64,000 nucleotides of DNA from Paracoccus aeridis (GTDB lineage: Bacteria > Pseudomonadota > Alphaproteobacteria > Rhodobacterales > Rhodobacteraceae): contig NZ_SELD02000044.1 of assembly GCF_004923205.2 (NCBI RefSeq), positions 1 to 64,000 of the forward strand, in the 5' to 3' direction. Within the stretch, counting starts at the first letter, position 1; each line of letters starts with the position of its first letter. Under the pieces are notes generated by a model. That model had not been told where the DNA came from and ran no database searches. It saw only the letters and a program-made list of their open reading frames with translations. The translations under genes were made by a program, and so were the position numbers. This document shows positions 1 through 6,806 of the stretch, one piece after another.

Positions 1-49
1 ATCACTCCCTGAACCCGGCAGGGCAGTCAGGCCGGACGCTTACGGATGA
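1..49 (+). CDS. C-terminal end of an unidentified gene (element A), truncated by window edge
   Basis: A reading frame open from position 2 ends at TGA 47-49 and overlaps the ATG at 46 (ATGA), the usual arrangement of translationally coupled phage genes. Only about 15 residues are visible (ending RPDAYG), too few to assign a function. It is listed because it explains the spacing of the next two genes. Confidence 0.4.
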   Translation, partial: SLPEPGRAVRPDAYG

Positions 50-117
50 AAGTAGGAGCCCGTCGTCTGGCCGAACGCCTGCGCGGGATGCTGGAACGCC
101 AAGAGGAGATTATCTGA
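46..117 (+). CDS. Putative 23-aa coupled microprotein (element A)
   Basis: ATG at 46 overlaps the stop of the preceding frame, and TGA at 115-117 lies just before the next ATG at 120. The peptide is short and rich in Arg/Glu (contains RRLAERLRG) and would form one amphipathic helix. It could be a real small phage protein or only a spacer between two genes. No family is recognised. Confidence 0.35.
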   Translation: MKVGARRLAERLRGMLERQEEII

Positions 118-119
118 CC

Positions 120-308
120 ATGTGCGACGTCTTCCCCAAGACCCCTAAGCCGAAGCTCCTCCCGGAGAAGCGGGAACTTCCCGCCGAGCCCCCGAAGCCG
201 CTGGCGATCGGCACCTCCAAGCGGGACGAGCGGCGGGGGTCCAACCCCTTCCGCATCGACCTCGGCTCGACGTCCTCCATGCGGGGTACGTCGGGGGCTC
301 AAGTGTGA
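120..308 (+). CDS. Small phage structural-type protein (element A)
   Basis: 62 aa, Pro/Lys-rich N-terminal half (PKTPKPKLLP), then a GTSKRDERRG stretch and NPFRIDL. The pattern of proline-rich start, basic linker and N-(S/P)-(L/F)-RI resembles small conserved proteins of podovirus-type phages; that likeness is from memory, without a search. GAGGAG lies about 9 nt upstream of the ATG. It suggests that the DNA left of the first att copy is also phage-derived. Function unknown. Confidence 0.55.
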   Translation: MCDVFPKTPKPKLLPEKRELPAEPPKPLAIGTSKRDERRGSNPFRIDLGSTSSMRGTSGAQV

Positions 309-497
309 TGGAGATTTCTTGCCGGATCATGCCGATTTGGGATTGACCATACTAGAGACCCGACCTCCCCCGAACAACTAACCTTAGGGTTACTTGGGGG
401 CCATGGTAACAGGTGCTGTTCAAGGTGCCCGACATGGCCCCTCGGGGAACGGGGATGACCCCGGACTGACGGGCCGAAGGCCCCTCCCTCCCGAACA
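309..497. other. Non-coding gap between element A operon and its integrase
   Basis: About 190 bp between the stop of the plus-strand small gene and the stop of the minus-strand integrase, so the two units converge here. It holds short GC-rich hairpins (for example GGGCC-GAA-GGCCC at 471-483) that could terminate transcription from either side. No other gene is seen. Confidence 0.4.
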
Positions 498-2018
498 TCA
501 CACCTGACAGTCTGGAAGCTTCTTGACCTCCCGCAGCATCGCCGGCACCGTGTACTCCCCATAGCCCGCCGCTGCGCTTGTGTTCGCATGCCCTTGGAGA
601 TGGTCTGCCCACTCCCCAGGCACCCCATGGTTCCGGCAGAGGGTCTTGAAGCGATGCCGCCAGCCGTGGTTGGGTTGCAACCGATCATCGCTGATGCCCA
701 CGACCTCACGCACCCACGCCCCGACGCGCTTGCTCACGTTCTCCGCGTCAACCGTCGGGGACCTGAACAGCGGACCTTCGCTGCACCCTTCCACGAACTC
801 AAGGAACCCTTCCCGGACAAGCTGGGGATGCAGGGGCACCCGACGATAGCGCCGGGTCTTCACCGACCCCGCGTCAGGGGTAATGCGGATGCAGGGAACC
901 CCCGAGACCGTCTCCACGTCGCCCTTGCGAAGCTGGGTTATCTCCGTGACCCGCGCCCCGGTGAAAGCGCATATCCAAGGTACCCAGCGTATCGCCCTTC
1001 GGGTATGTTCGGCATGGCGGGCGGTCAGGCCCTTCTCTGCCCGTGCCGCCGCAAGGATCGTCTTGGCTTCGGCTTCGGTGAAGCCCCGCTCACGGGTTGC
1101 CTGCGGGGCGCTGTAGGAGACCGAGACATTCTCCGTGGGGTCCGCAAGGCCCATCGCGTTCGCCTTGGCGTGGTTGAACAGCCCCCGGACCGCCACCAGG
1201 TACTTGTCCGAGACTGTGCGGGCTCCGATCCCCGTGTCTAGCAGGTGGTCTTTCCAGCGGACTATGTCTGCGGCGGTCAGGGCCGCTGCGTCGTCATGCT
1301 CCACGAACTCGACCAGCTTCCGCACCTTGCCCCGGAAGTCGGTGATGGTCCGCTCTGCCTTCCCGTTGCGCCGATGCTCCTTCTCCCAACCGTTGAACAG
1401 GTCCCACAGCGAAGCGCCCCCGCGCTCCTGTCCTTGCTTCGTCGGCTCCTTAGGGCCTAGGAGGCCGATTTCCGGGGGCTGGAGGGCAGGGAAGCTCCCC
1501 GCATGGGTATCCGGCCCATAGTCCCCGGTTGCCCTCCTGGAGAGCGTCTCCGCGGCTTGTTCCATGGTTCTGCGGAGACCCGAAAGCAGACGCCCGCGTG
1601 AGTAGTCGTCAGGCGCAAGCCCGTGCCTGGAAAGCAGATCGTCCGCTATCGACCCGTAGTGGCGTTCAAGGTCGGCGCGATCATCGCTGCGGGTCCGGTC
1701 CAGCATTTCGCGCACCGCGTCCCACACCGAAAGCTCGCCCGGCTCCTCCGACAGGTCCCCGACGAACCCCGAGTACCACTCCCCGCAGAGCCCCGCGACC
1801 TGCTTCCCGGTAAGAGGCTGCGGCCCGTTCCGCAGCGCCTCCCACTGCGCGTAGTGCCGCGCGAGGTGTTGAGCGTGGAGCTTCTGGGCCTCCGCTTCGT
1901 CAGACGTACGGAGAGAAAAGGAGACCTCCGACTTCCCGACAAGGTGCTGCACATCGGCAGGAACCCGGGCGCGGAAGTAGAAGGGGGAACCGGGGCGGCG
2001 GCGGGCGGGACGGGGCAT
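498..2018 (-). CDS. Tyrosine recombinase/phage integrase of element A
   Basis: About 506 aa. The N-terminal part (PRPARRRPGSPFYFRARVPADV) matches the arm-binding start seen in alphaproteobacterial integrases with a DUF6538-type domain. A core-binding region follows at roughly residues 190-290. The C-terminal catalytic domain shows Arg in FTGARVTEI, H-x-x-R in NHGWRHRF, and the late His (LQGHA) and Tyr (GYGEY). I chose the MPRPARR start; an in-frame ATG 13 codons upstream is possible. The gene begins 88 bp from the 53-bp att copy at 2107 and is unrelated in sequence to the integrase at 2172-3266, so it most likely belongs to a second element whose body lies left of the window. Confidence 0.9.
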   Translation of the reverse strand: MPRPARRRPGSPFYFRARVPADVQHLVGKSEVSFSLRTSDEAEAQKLHAQHLARHYAQWEALRNGPQPLTGKQVAGLCGEWYSGFVGDLSEEPGELSVWDAVREMLDRTRSDDRADLERHYGSIADDLLSRHGLAPDDYSRGRLLSGLRRTMEQAAETLSRRATGDYGPDTHAGSFPALQPPEIGLLGPKEPTKQGQERGGASLWDLFNGWEKEHRRNGKAERTITDFRGKVRKLVEFVEHDDAAALTAADIVRWKDHLLDTGIGARTVSDKYLVAVRGLFNHAKANAMGLADPTENVSVSYSAPQATRERGFTEAEAKTILAAARAEKGLTARHAEHTRRAIRWVPWICAFTGARVTEITQLRKGDVETVSGVPCIRITPDAGSVKTRRYRRVPLHPQLVREGFLEFVEGCSEGPLFRSPTVDAENVSKRVGAWVREVVGISDDRLQPNHGWRHRFKTLCRNHGVPGEWADHLQGHANTSAAAGYGEYTVPAMLREVKKLPDCQV

Positions 2019-2106
2019 CGTAAGGACCACTGTGGATAGCCTTTGTGTGTAAGGCAAGCCCGCTCAGACCCTTGTTTCGCTGCACCATCTTGATCTTGCA
2101 CAAGAA

Positions 2107-2159
2107 AAAATGGTGCTGTGAGAGAGGATTGAACTCTCGACCTCACCCTTACCAAGGGT
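2107..2159. repeat. att copy (prophage B attL; shared junction with element A)
   Basis: 53 bp identical to 43239-43291. It corresponds to the 3' part of tRNA-Thr(GGT), from the anticodon stem/loop through CCA plus four T (read on the minus strand). Identity stops at 2106 and 2160. The 5' half of the tRNA is missing, so this is not a functional gene. With the right copy it delimits the prophage. Because a second integrase gene ends its upstream region only 88 bp away on the other side, it probably also serves as the right att of element A. Confidence 0.93.
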
Positions 2160-2171
2160 TTCGTCACTTCG

Positions 2172-3266
2172 CTAATCACCTATTGCTTTCAATTGTTTAA
2201 CTGGTTTCCCGTCTGCCGCTTGTACGCGGGTTGTACGGATCATGGCCCGAACTTCGCTGTCCGGGGTCTCGTTGTGTGCGTAGATGCGGTCGGGCAGTGC
2301 AGGGTCGGACCAGCGCCCGGCCTTCGCGGCCGTGACGGGATCGATGCCCTGCCGCACGCGCAGCTCGGTGTAGAAGCCGTGACGGCCGGCGCTGTGCGGC
2401 GGCAGGTACGGGATGCCCGCCTTCTTGCACGCCGCCTTCCAAGCCTTCAGTGGGCCGTTGTGGCCGGCGTAGCCGAACACCCGCGGCGGGTGCACGGTGC
2501 CACGTCGGCGGTCGACCGGCTTGCGAGGCGGCAGGTTCGCCAGCTTCGCGACCATCTCCATGCTGATGCTGATCCACTGGGCGGGGTGCCCCTTGCTCGC
2601 CGGCAGCTTTACCCGGGCCCGCTGCAGGTCCAGGTCGCAGGGCCGCAGCCGCACTGCCTGACCCACGCGGGCGCCGGTCTCGAACATGAATTCGACCAGC
2701 GCAGCCAGATACGGGGAGGCGCAGGCGCTGAAGGCGTCGATCCATTCCCACGATCCGGGCGTCTTCGGGACCCGGCTCTGCTTGCCGCGCGCGGCGTCCT
2801 GCTGGACGCGCTCGGCCGTCGAGAAGCCGCGGATCCGGATCGGAGGGCATCTGCCGAGGTCATGGGCGTTGTTGATCACGGCCTTGACGGGCGTCAGCAC
2901 CTGGCGCTGCCAGGTGTCGGTGCTGGCTTCCGGGTAGAGCCGGCGGGCGAGGTCTCGGATCGATTGCGGCGTGATCGCCGCGCAGGCGGTCTGGCCGATT
3001 TCGGGGACGATCAGCAGCAGGTATCGCGCGTCGGCCGGCTTAGCGTTGTAGAGAACGACCGCATCGGCGAAGGTCAGTGCCGCCTCGTCTCCAACGAGAT
3101 GACGCCGGATCTGCCGTTCTTCTTCGGCGCTGCACCAGCTCCATGCGCCCGCTTCCGTAGGTGATCCAGTGCTGCGGCGGTAGTAGCCGGTGACGGGTTG
3201 TCCCTTGTATTCGACGCGGCCACGGACCCACCAGGTCGATCCGCGCTGATAGGGTTCGAGCGGCAT
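2172..3266 (-). CDS. int: Tyrosine integrase of prophage B
   Basis: 364 aa, starting MPLEPYQRGSTWWVRG; a longer in-frame start (3416) exists but the sequence before MPLEP lacks domain character and overlaps the excisionase. Catalytic-domain signatures: Arg in FETGARVGQA, the PHSAGRHGF box, and the terminal Tyr in RIYAHNE. The stop lies 12 bp from the attL core, the normal place for int. Its first 190 nt overlap the 3' end of the upstream excisionase-like gene in another frame, a layout I know from related Rhodobacteraceae prophages. Confidence 0.93.
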   Translation of the reverse strand: MPLEPYQRGSTWWVRGRVEYKGQPVTGYYRRSTGSPTEAGAWSWCSAEEERQIRRHLVGDEAALTFADAVVLYNAKPADARYLLLIVPEIGQTACAAITPQSIRDLARRLYPEASTDTWQRQVLTPVKAVINNAHDLGRCPPIRIRGFSTAERVQQDAARGKQSRVPKTPGSWEWIDAFSACASPYLAALVEFMFETGARVGQAVRLRPCDLDLQRARVKLPASKGHPAQWISISMEMVAKLANLPPRKPVDRRRGTVHPPRVFGYAGHNGPLKAWKAACKKAGIPYLPPHSAGRHGFYTELRVRQGIDPVTAAKAGRWSDPALPDRIYAHNETPDSEVRAMIRTTRVQAADGKPVKQLKAIGD

Positions 3267-3454
3267 GAGGCTTTTTCCGTCAGGATTAGTTCGAACTGGT
3301 CCGGCGTGATGATCATGGCGCGGCCCAGCTTGTGGCAAGCCCCGAGGCGGTTGGCCCTTTCGCGGATCGTCCGGGCGCTGACTTCCATGCCGCGCGCTGC
3401 GAGCTCTGCTGCCCATTCCTCGGGGGTCCTCGAGGTCGTCAGGATGCTGGTCAC
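3074..3454 (-). CDS. Excisionase-like DNA-binding protein
   Basis: 126 aa with a GTG start, GAGGAGG 5-6 nt upstream. The N-terminal 60 residues (TPEEWAAELAARG...ISARTIRERANRLG-type) form a compact winged-helix/MerR-like pattern ending in MIITPDQFE, typical of small recombination directionality factors. The C-terminal 65 residues are low-complexity and overlap the int start by 190 nt. The position directly upstream of int and a GTGA overlap with a 32-aa gene support an Xis role. That role is inferred from context. Confidence 0.7.
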   Translation of the reverse strand: MTSILTTSRTPEEWAAELAARGMEVSARTIRERANRLGACHKLGRAMIITPDQFELILTEKASCRSNPISADRPGGSVAASNTRDNPSPATTAAALDHLRKRAHGAGAAPKKNGRSGVISLETRRH

Positions 3455-3549
3455 GACGCCTCCTCGAATCTGTCGGTCTGATCGCCCCAGCTCGTCCATC
3501 CGGGCCGCTGCTGGCGGCTGAACAGCTCGATCCGCCGCACCTCGGTCAT
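3451..3549 (-). CDS. 32-aa coupled microprotein upstream of excisionase
   Basis: ATG 3549 overlaps the TAA of the upstream gene (TAATG), and its own TGA overlaps the GTG of the excisionase (GTGA). The SD GGGAGAGAGG sits close to the ATG. The peptide (MTEVRRIELFSRQQRPGW..., 32 aa) has a basic N-terminus and Trp residues. Exact coupling on both sides argues that it is translated. No family recognised. Confidence 0.6.
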   Translation of the reverse strand: MTEVRRIELFSRQQRPGWTSWGDQTDRFEEAS

Positions 3550-3809
3550 TACCTCTCTCCCGGCGCGGGCAGCGCCTTGTCGGTGGACTTGGACATGTCG
3601 CGGGTGACGCGGACGTCGTAGCCGCCCCGGGTGCGCTCGCCGTAGCGCAGGACCGTGGCGGTGACGCCGGGCTTCGGCTTGCCGGCGTCGTCCAGCAGGC
3701 CGAGGCCGCCGAGCAATTCGCGTTCGAGCCGGGCCTTCAGGTCGATGTCGGACAGGCGCGCCTCGTAGGTCACCACCGACATGTCGAGCAGCTGCACGGT
3801 GTCAGGCAT
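3549..3809 (-). CDS. Hypothetical phage early protein (86 aa)
   Basis: 86 aa, begins MPDTVQLLDMSVVTYEARL. A central stretch TATVLRYGERTRGGYDVRVTR looks like beta strands. It overlaps the upstream 67-aa gene by 8 bp and the downstream microprotein by 1 bp, so it lies within one leftward operon ending with int. Function unknown. Confidence 0.7.
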   Translation of the reverse strand: MPDTVQLLDMSVVTYEARLSDIDLKARLERELLGGLGLLDDAGKPKPGVTATVLRYGERTRGGYDVRVTRDMSKSTDKALPAPGER

Positions 3810-4005
3810 GGCGGGCCTGCGCGGCGACGAGGCGCAGCACCTGGGCGGCGTCGGCCGGGCGGGTGGCGCCCAGCTCCAGTTCGGCGGCGATCCGTTCGAC
3901 CCGGTCGAGCAGGTGCAGGTGGCTGGTCGCCAGGGCCGAGACCTGCGCGAGGTCGGGAATGAACATGCCGGCGTCGACGCGGGCGGGCGCGGCCGGGCGG
4001 ATCAT
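3802..4005 (-). CDS. Hypothetical phage early protein (67 aa)
   Basis: 67 aa, starts at the ATG that overlaps the upstream stop (ATGA at 4002-4005). The segment LHLLDRVERIAAELELGAT is helical and could form a short coiled coil. It is a leftward-operon gene of unknown role. Longer upstream frames only shadow the preceding gene. Confidence 0.65.
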   Translation of the reverse strand: MIRPAAPARVDAGMFIPDLAQVSALATSHLHLLDRVERIAAELELGATRPADAAQVLRLVAAQARHA

Positions 4006-4292
4006 GCCAGCCACCAGGCGAGCCCGGCGACGCACAGCAGCGCGCTGACGGCGACGGCCACGGCAAGGCTCATGGGGCCCGTGACATCCTCGATCGGGGC
4101 GAGCGGCACCTGCGGTGCGTGATCCGGTGCGCGGGGGGCGTCGATCGGGGGGGCATCGATCGGGGGCGCGTCGGGGCGCAGCGCGGCGAGCTCGGCGGCG
4201 CGCGCCTCTTCCGCTTCGGCCACCACATCCTCGGGCCACCCGAAATGAGGGTTCGCGAGGACGTAGCGGTAGTGGTTGCAGGCGGCGTTCAT
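4002..4292 (-). CDS. Small C-tail-anchored membrane protein
   Basis: 96 aa. The N-terminal cytosolic part begins MNAACNHYRYVLANPHFGWPE, then a proline-rich linker with a repeated APPID motif, then one hydrophobic segment at the extreme C-terminus (about residues 75-96, SLAVAVAVSALLCVAGLAWW). GGGAGGG lies 7 nt upstream of the ATG. It overlaps both neighbours by 4 bp. A single-pass early membrane protein in a lysogeny operon could act in superinfection exclusion, but nothing in the sequence proves that. Confidence 0.7.
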   Translation of the reverse strand: MNAACNHYRYVLANPHFGWPEDVVAEAEEARAAELAALRPDAPPIDAPPIDAPRAPDHAPQVPLAPIEDVTGPMSLAVAVAVSALLCVAGLAWWLA

Positions 4293-4537
4293 GCGAAGGC
4301 CCTCCCGTCGGAAGGGGCGCGGCGCGCCTGCAGGTCGGTAAGGGCGAGCTGCCAGGCGAAGATGCGGTCCAACTCGCCAGCAGCCTGGGCAATGACAGGA
4401 TCGGCGATCAGGGCGCGCGCGTCGGCAACCGTTTGCGGCTCGTTTGCGACCGCGTCGTCCAGCGCCGCGGCAAGTTTCTCGGGGTCGGGGATCGTGACGG
4501 CGAACTGGCCGTCGGGGTGGTCGGCGTCGGTGTCCAT
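4289..4537 (-). CDS. First gene of leftward operon, hypothetical (82 aa)
   Basis: 82 aa, acidic, helical. I placed the start at 4537 because GGAGGT lies 5 nt upstream; the ATG four codons earlier has no SD. It is the promoter-proximal gene of the leftward operon and lies 38 bp from an operator that overlaps the putative PL. Function unknown. Confidence 0.7.
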   Translation of the reverse strand: MDTDADHPDGQFAVTIPDPEKLAAALDDAVANEPQTVADARALIADPVIAQAAGELDRIFAWQLALTDLQARRAPSDGRAFA

Positions 4538-4569
4538 CTGGACCTCCATCGGGGTTCGATGGAGGTGAA

Positions 4570-4620
4570 GATCAGCCAAGAAACTTGGCATGTCAACTAA
4601 TGAATGCCAAAAAACTTGGC
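4570..4620 (-). promoter_or_regulatory. Leftward promoter PL with two repressor operators
   Basis: On the minus strand, TTGACA (4591-4596 on plus) is followed by a 17-nt spacer. A perfect palindrome GCCAAG-N3-CTTGGC (4575-4589) sits in that spacer, and a second near-perfect copy (4606-4620, one mismatch) lies upstream. Centres are 31 bp apart, three helical turns, as expected for cooperative dimers on one face. The -10 (GATCTT) is weak. This should drive the small leftward genes, xis and int under repressor control. Confidence 0.72.
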
Positions 4621-4765
4621 TGCTGGAAACTTTGCTTGACGCGAATCCTCGGACCGCCTCAACCTGCGGATGAGAACAAGGTGAGAACATGACAAAGAGG
4701 TTGGAGATGCTGCGGGCAGGCGCCGCCGCCTCCGGATTCACGATCGACTTTCTAGAGGCGCTGAC
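4621..4765. other. Intergenic spacer 3' of repressor gene
   Basis: 145 bp between the repressor stop and the PL operators. I see no convincing gene; a plus-strand frame from 4689 runs antisense into the repressor and is rejected. It may hold the repressor terminator but no clear hairpin with a T tract is visible. Confidence 0.4.
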
Positions 4766-5041
4766 TCAGGGCCTGTCGCGCCAGGCCACCCTTAAGGTCA
4801 TCGGCAATGCATCCGCTATGCCCTCGTATATGAAATCGAGTGACAACCCGTACGTGCGGCGGAGCGCCCGCGCGCCGTCGATGGAGATCCGAGACTTGCC
4901 GGTCTCCCAGTTGGACAGCTGAGTCCGGGTCAGTCCGGCGCGCGTCGCGTACTGCAACTGGTCGAGTTGTTCTAGCTTTCGGTGCCAGCGGATTCGCTCA
5001 GCGATGTCACCGAACGGCAGGTCTGGGTCATGCTCACTCAT
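4766..5041 (-). CDS. CI-like XRE-family lysogeny repressor
   Basis: 91 aa, start MSEHDPDLPFGDIAERIRW. A helix-turn-helix of the Cro/CI (XRE) type spans about residues 13-65: RIRWHRKL...YATRAGLTRTQLSNWETGKSRIS. There is no peptidase S24 domain, so it is a short repressor without a RecA-cleavable C-terminus. It sits between two clusters of GCCAAG-N3-CTTGGC palindromes and is divergent from a small rightward gene. That is the classic immunity-region layout, and I infer that it binds these palindromes. Confidence 0.85.
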   Translation of the reverse strand: MSEHDPDLPFGDIAERIRWHRKLEQLDQLQYATRAGLTRTQLSNWETGKSRISIDGARALRRTYGLSLDFIYEGIADALPMTLRVAWRDRP

Positions 5042-5056
5042 AAGCGCGACCATCGC

Positions 5057-5122
5057 CCGACAAGTTTTTTGGCGCAAAGCTGATCGTTTGTCTTGACGCA
5101 TGCCAAGTAACTTGGCACGTAG
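5057..5122. promoter_or_regulatory. Divergent immunity promoters with two operators
   Basis: A perfect operator GCCAAG-TAA-CTTGGC lies at 5102-5116 in the spacer after the rightward -35 TTGACG (5093-5098). A degenerate copy at 5059-5073 overlaps a candidate leftward promoter (minus strand TTGCGC, 17 nt, GATGGT) for the repressor itself. Centres are 43 bp apart, about four turns. Each promoter therefore carries an operator in the same register, which fits repression of PR and autoregulation of the repressor. Confidence 0.7.
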
Positions 5123-5127
5123 GCGAC

Positions 5128-5412
5128 ATGACGATCAAACCTGCTGCTCAGATCATCGATAACCTGCCAGCTGGCGAGTTGGAGCGCTTGGGCATGACGG
5201 ATCGGCTGATCCGCCATGCCCGGTCCACAGGGCGGTTTGCAGCGGCGTGGTACCTGGCGATTTCCCAAGCCTGTGCTGCGGCGCGCGTGGACTGCCCGCT
5301 GGGCGCCTTCAATTTCAAGGAAGTCGAGGACGCGAACAAGCAGGCCGACCCTGCCCCTTCCTCCACCAACACCGAGAACCCTCATGACCCAGCCTTCCTC
5401 AAACGCGCGTGA
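5128..5412 (+). CDS. Putative Cro-like/early rightward regulator
   Basis: 94 aa, first rightward gene, ATG 11 bp after the operator at 5102-5116. Residues 1-45 (DNLPAGELERLGMTDRLIRHARSTGRF) read as a helix-turn-helix with WYLAI following. The C-terminal third is low-complexity. Its place opposite the repressor suggests a Cro-like antirepressor; this rests on context and a weak HTH pattern. Confidence 0.6.
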   Translation: MTIKPAAQIIDNLPAGELERLGMTDRLIRHARSTGRFAAAWYLAISQACAAARVDCPLGAFNFKEVEDANKQADPAPSSTNTENPHDPAFLKRA

Positions 5413-5734
5413 CCGGGCTTGCCCGGCGCGGCCGCAAAAGTCCCGTTCCAACGTTTTCCCGCCCGCGGGCGGGCGCGGCCGCAGCGCCAGTTCGGCGCGC
5501 CGCGCGCACGGCGCGGCCGGCGATCCCGCGCTGCGGCGCGACGCGTTCATGCAGCGCTGGTCGCGGCTGATGCTGGTGAGCTTCGCCTCGCCCGAGGCCT
5601 GCGCGCTGTGGGCGAACGTCACCGTGCAGGCGGCGCGGAACTGGATGGACGGGTTCAACCGCCCCTACGGCGACGTGGTCGACCTCGCCGTGCAGACCCT
5701 GCCTGACTACGCCCGGATCATGGGGGAGGGGTGA
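5384..5734 (+). CDS. Hypothetical early protein with C-terminal HTH-like segment
   Basis: 116 aa, starts inside the previous gene in another frame. The N-terminal half is Ala/Arg/Pro-rich and disordered. The C-terminal 65 residues (FMQRWSRLMLVSF...VTVQAARNWMDGFNRPYGDVVDLA) resemble the small DNA-binding domains found in early regions of Rhodobacteraceae prophages, with VTVQAARNW as a likely recognition turn. The next gene starts on its stop (TGATG). A role in early regulation is inferred. Confidence 0.6.
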   Translation: MTQPSSNARDRACPARPQKSRSNVFPPAGGRGRSASSARRAHGAAGDPALRRDAFMQRWSRLMLVSFASPEACALWANVTVQAARNWMDGFNRPYGDVVDLAVQTLPDYARIMGEG

Positions 5735-6009
5735 TGACCGGCGCGTCCCGCACCGTGATCAGGTCCGGCATGTCGGCGCGGATCATCCATTTCAGCGATC
5801 CCGGGCGCCAGAAGGCGCCGGGTCAGGTCGCCTCGGGGCGGAAGGAGGGTTGGGGCGCAGTACCTGGCCGAAACCCCGCCACGGTTCCGGCCGCCACCGA
5901 GGCGGTTCAGGGCACCGGGACCGTGGAACCTGCGGTTGGCCCGGCCGAGAGCCGCCTTGTGGCGGCGGGGCAGCTTTCGCCGTCATCGACCGCCTGTCGA
6001 TCCGGCTGA
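5734..6009 (+). CDS. Hypothetical early protein (91 aa)
   Basis: 91 aa, ATG overlaps the preceding TGA, with GGGGGAGGGG just upstream. The N-terminus has a small ordered piece (SGMSARIIHFSDPGRQ); the rest is Gly/Pro/Ala-rich. It ends 3 bp before a strong terminator hairpin. Possible roles include antitermination, but no motif supports one. It could be an over-read frame in GC-rich DNA. Confidence 0.45.
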   Translation: MTGASRTVIRSGMSARIIHFSDPGRQKAPGQVASGRKEGWGAVPGRNPATVPAATEAVQGTGTVEPAVGPAESRLVAAGQLSPSSTACRSG

Positions 6010-6012
6010 CTG

Positions 6013-6051
6013 GCGCGGCGGGCACTGCTCGGCCCGCCGCGCATCTTTATT
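6013..6051 (+). terminator. Strong intrinsic terminator between early and replication genes
   Basis: A perfect 11-bp GC stem (6013-6023 with 6032-6042), an 8-nt loop, then ATCTTTATT. A second small hairpin (GCCCCG/CGGGGC) follows at 6083-6097. It would stop transcription from the rightward promoter before the replication genes unless an antitermination mechanism acts, comparable in position to lambda tR1. Confidence 0.75.
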
Positions 6052-6159
6052 CGCATCCTGCGCCGAGCCCAACGCGGCGCAGGCCCCGCCGCGGGGCAGG
6101 CTCGATCCCTCCCCGATCGCCCGCCCCGCGGCACCCCCGGACAGCAAGAGGTTTTGCCC

Positions 6160-6489
6160 ATGAGCGATGACGCCCGCCAGATCCCGCAATCCGACCTCGA
6201 CTGTCGCCGCCGGACAGGCGCGCGGATGATCGCGCTGGGACACGCGCTGCGCTGCAAGCTGGGCGAGGCGGACGACCGGTCGATGACCTGGGCCGTGAAC
6301 ACGGTGCTGCAGACGCATGCCGACACCGATCCGCTGGCGGTCCAGGTCAGGGACATGTCCCGCCGCTGGCGCGAGCTGTCGGCCAGGCACCAGGTCGACC
6401 AGCTGAAGGCGGCGGGCGAGCAGCTGCTGCGCGCGGTCGAGCGGGCGAGCTGGCCCTCGCAGTCCGATCGTCCCGATCTGGACGGGTGA
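6160..6489 (+). CDS. Hypothetical replication-region protein (109 aa)
   Basis: 109 aa from ATG 6160 with AAGAGG about 9 nt upstream. It is mostly helical (RTGARMIALGHALRCKLGEADD..., MSRRWRELSARHQVDQLKAAGEQLLRAVERA), basic and without Cys clusters. It is the first gene after the early terminator and overlaps or abuts the next start. Unknown function. Confidence 0.7.
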   Translation: MSDDARQIPQSDLDCRRRTGARMIALGHALRCKLGEADDRSMTWAVNTVLQTHADTDPLAVQVRDMSRRWRELSARHQVDQLKAAGEQLLRAVERASWPSQSDRPDLDG

Positions 6490-6494
6490 GCGCG

Positions 6495-6806
6495 ATGAAG
6501 CTGACGATCCACGATCACGTCCTGATCCACGCGATGACGGTCCTTGGCGGGCTGTCGCTGTCGCCGTTCGATCCGGCCGGCGCCGAGGGCGAGCAGCGGA
6601 TGATCCTGTCGATGCTGCACGACGTGCTGCCTAAGGTGCAGCGCGCCGAGCCGAAGCTGGCGTGGCTCGTCGCGATGGCCGACCGCGTCACCGAGAGGCC
6701 CGATCTGGTGGATTCGGTCCGCCACGACATTCGCGCCAGCGTCCAGGACTGGAACCGCGGCCGGCTGGCCGCCGCATGGGACGCCATTCAGGAGAAAGCG
6801 GCATGA
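6495..6806 (+). CDS. Hypothetical replication-region protein (103 aa)
   Basis: 103 aa, all-helical (MKLTIHDHVLIHAMTVLGGLSL...), no signal or membrane segment. A GTG nine bases upstream overlaps the previous stop and is an alternative start; GGTGA before the ATG favours 6495. It is coupled to the next gene by ATGA. Unknown role. Confidence 0.65.
   Translation: MKLTIHDHVLIHAMTVLGGLSLSPFDPAGAEGEQRMILSMLHDVLPKVQRAEPKLAWLVAMADRVTERPDLVDSVRHDIRASVQDWNRGRLAAAWDAIQEKAA

Noticed and set aside
2107-2181. Second tRNA-Thr gene
   Set aside because: Only the 3' part is present; the D arm and 5' acceptor strand are missing, so it is an att copy.
4689-4922. Plus-strand frame with ATG opposite the repressor gene
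   Set aside because: From 4766 it is antisense to the repressor HTH; no SD and no coding character of its own.
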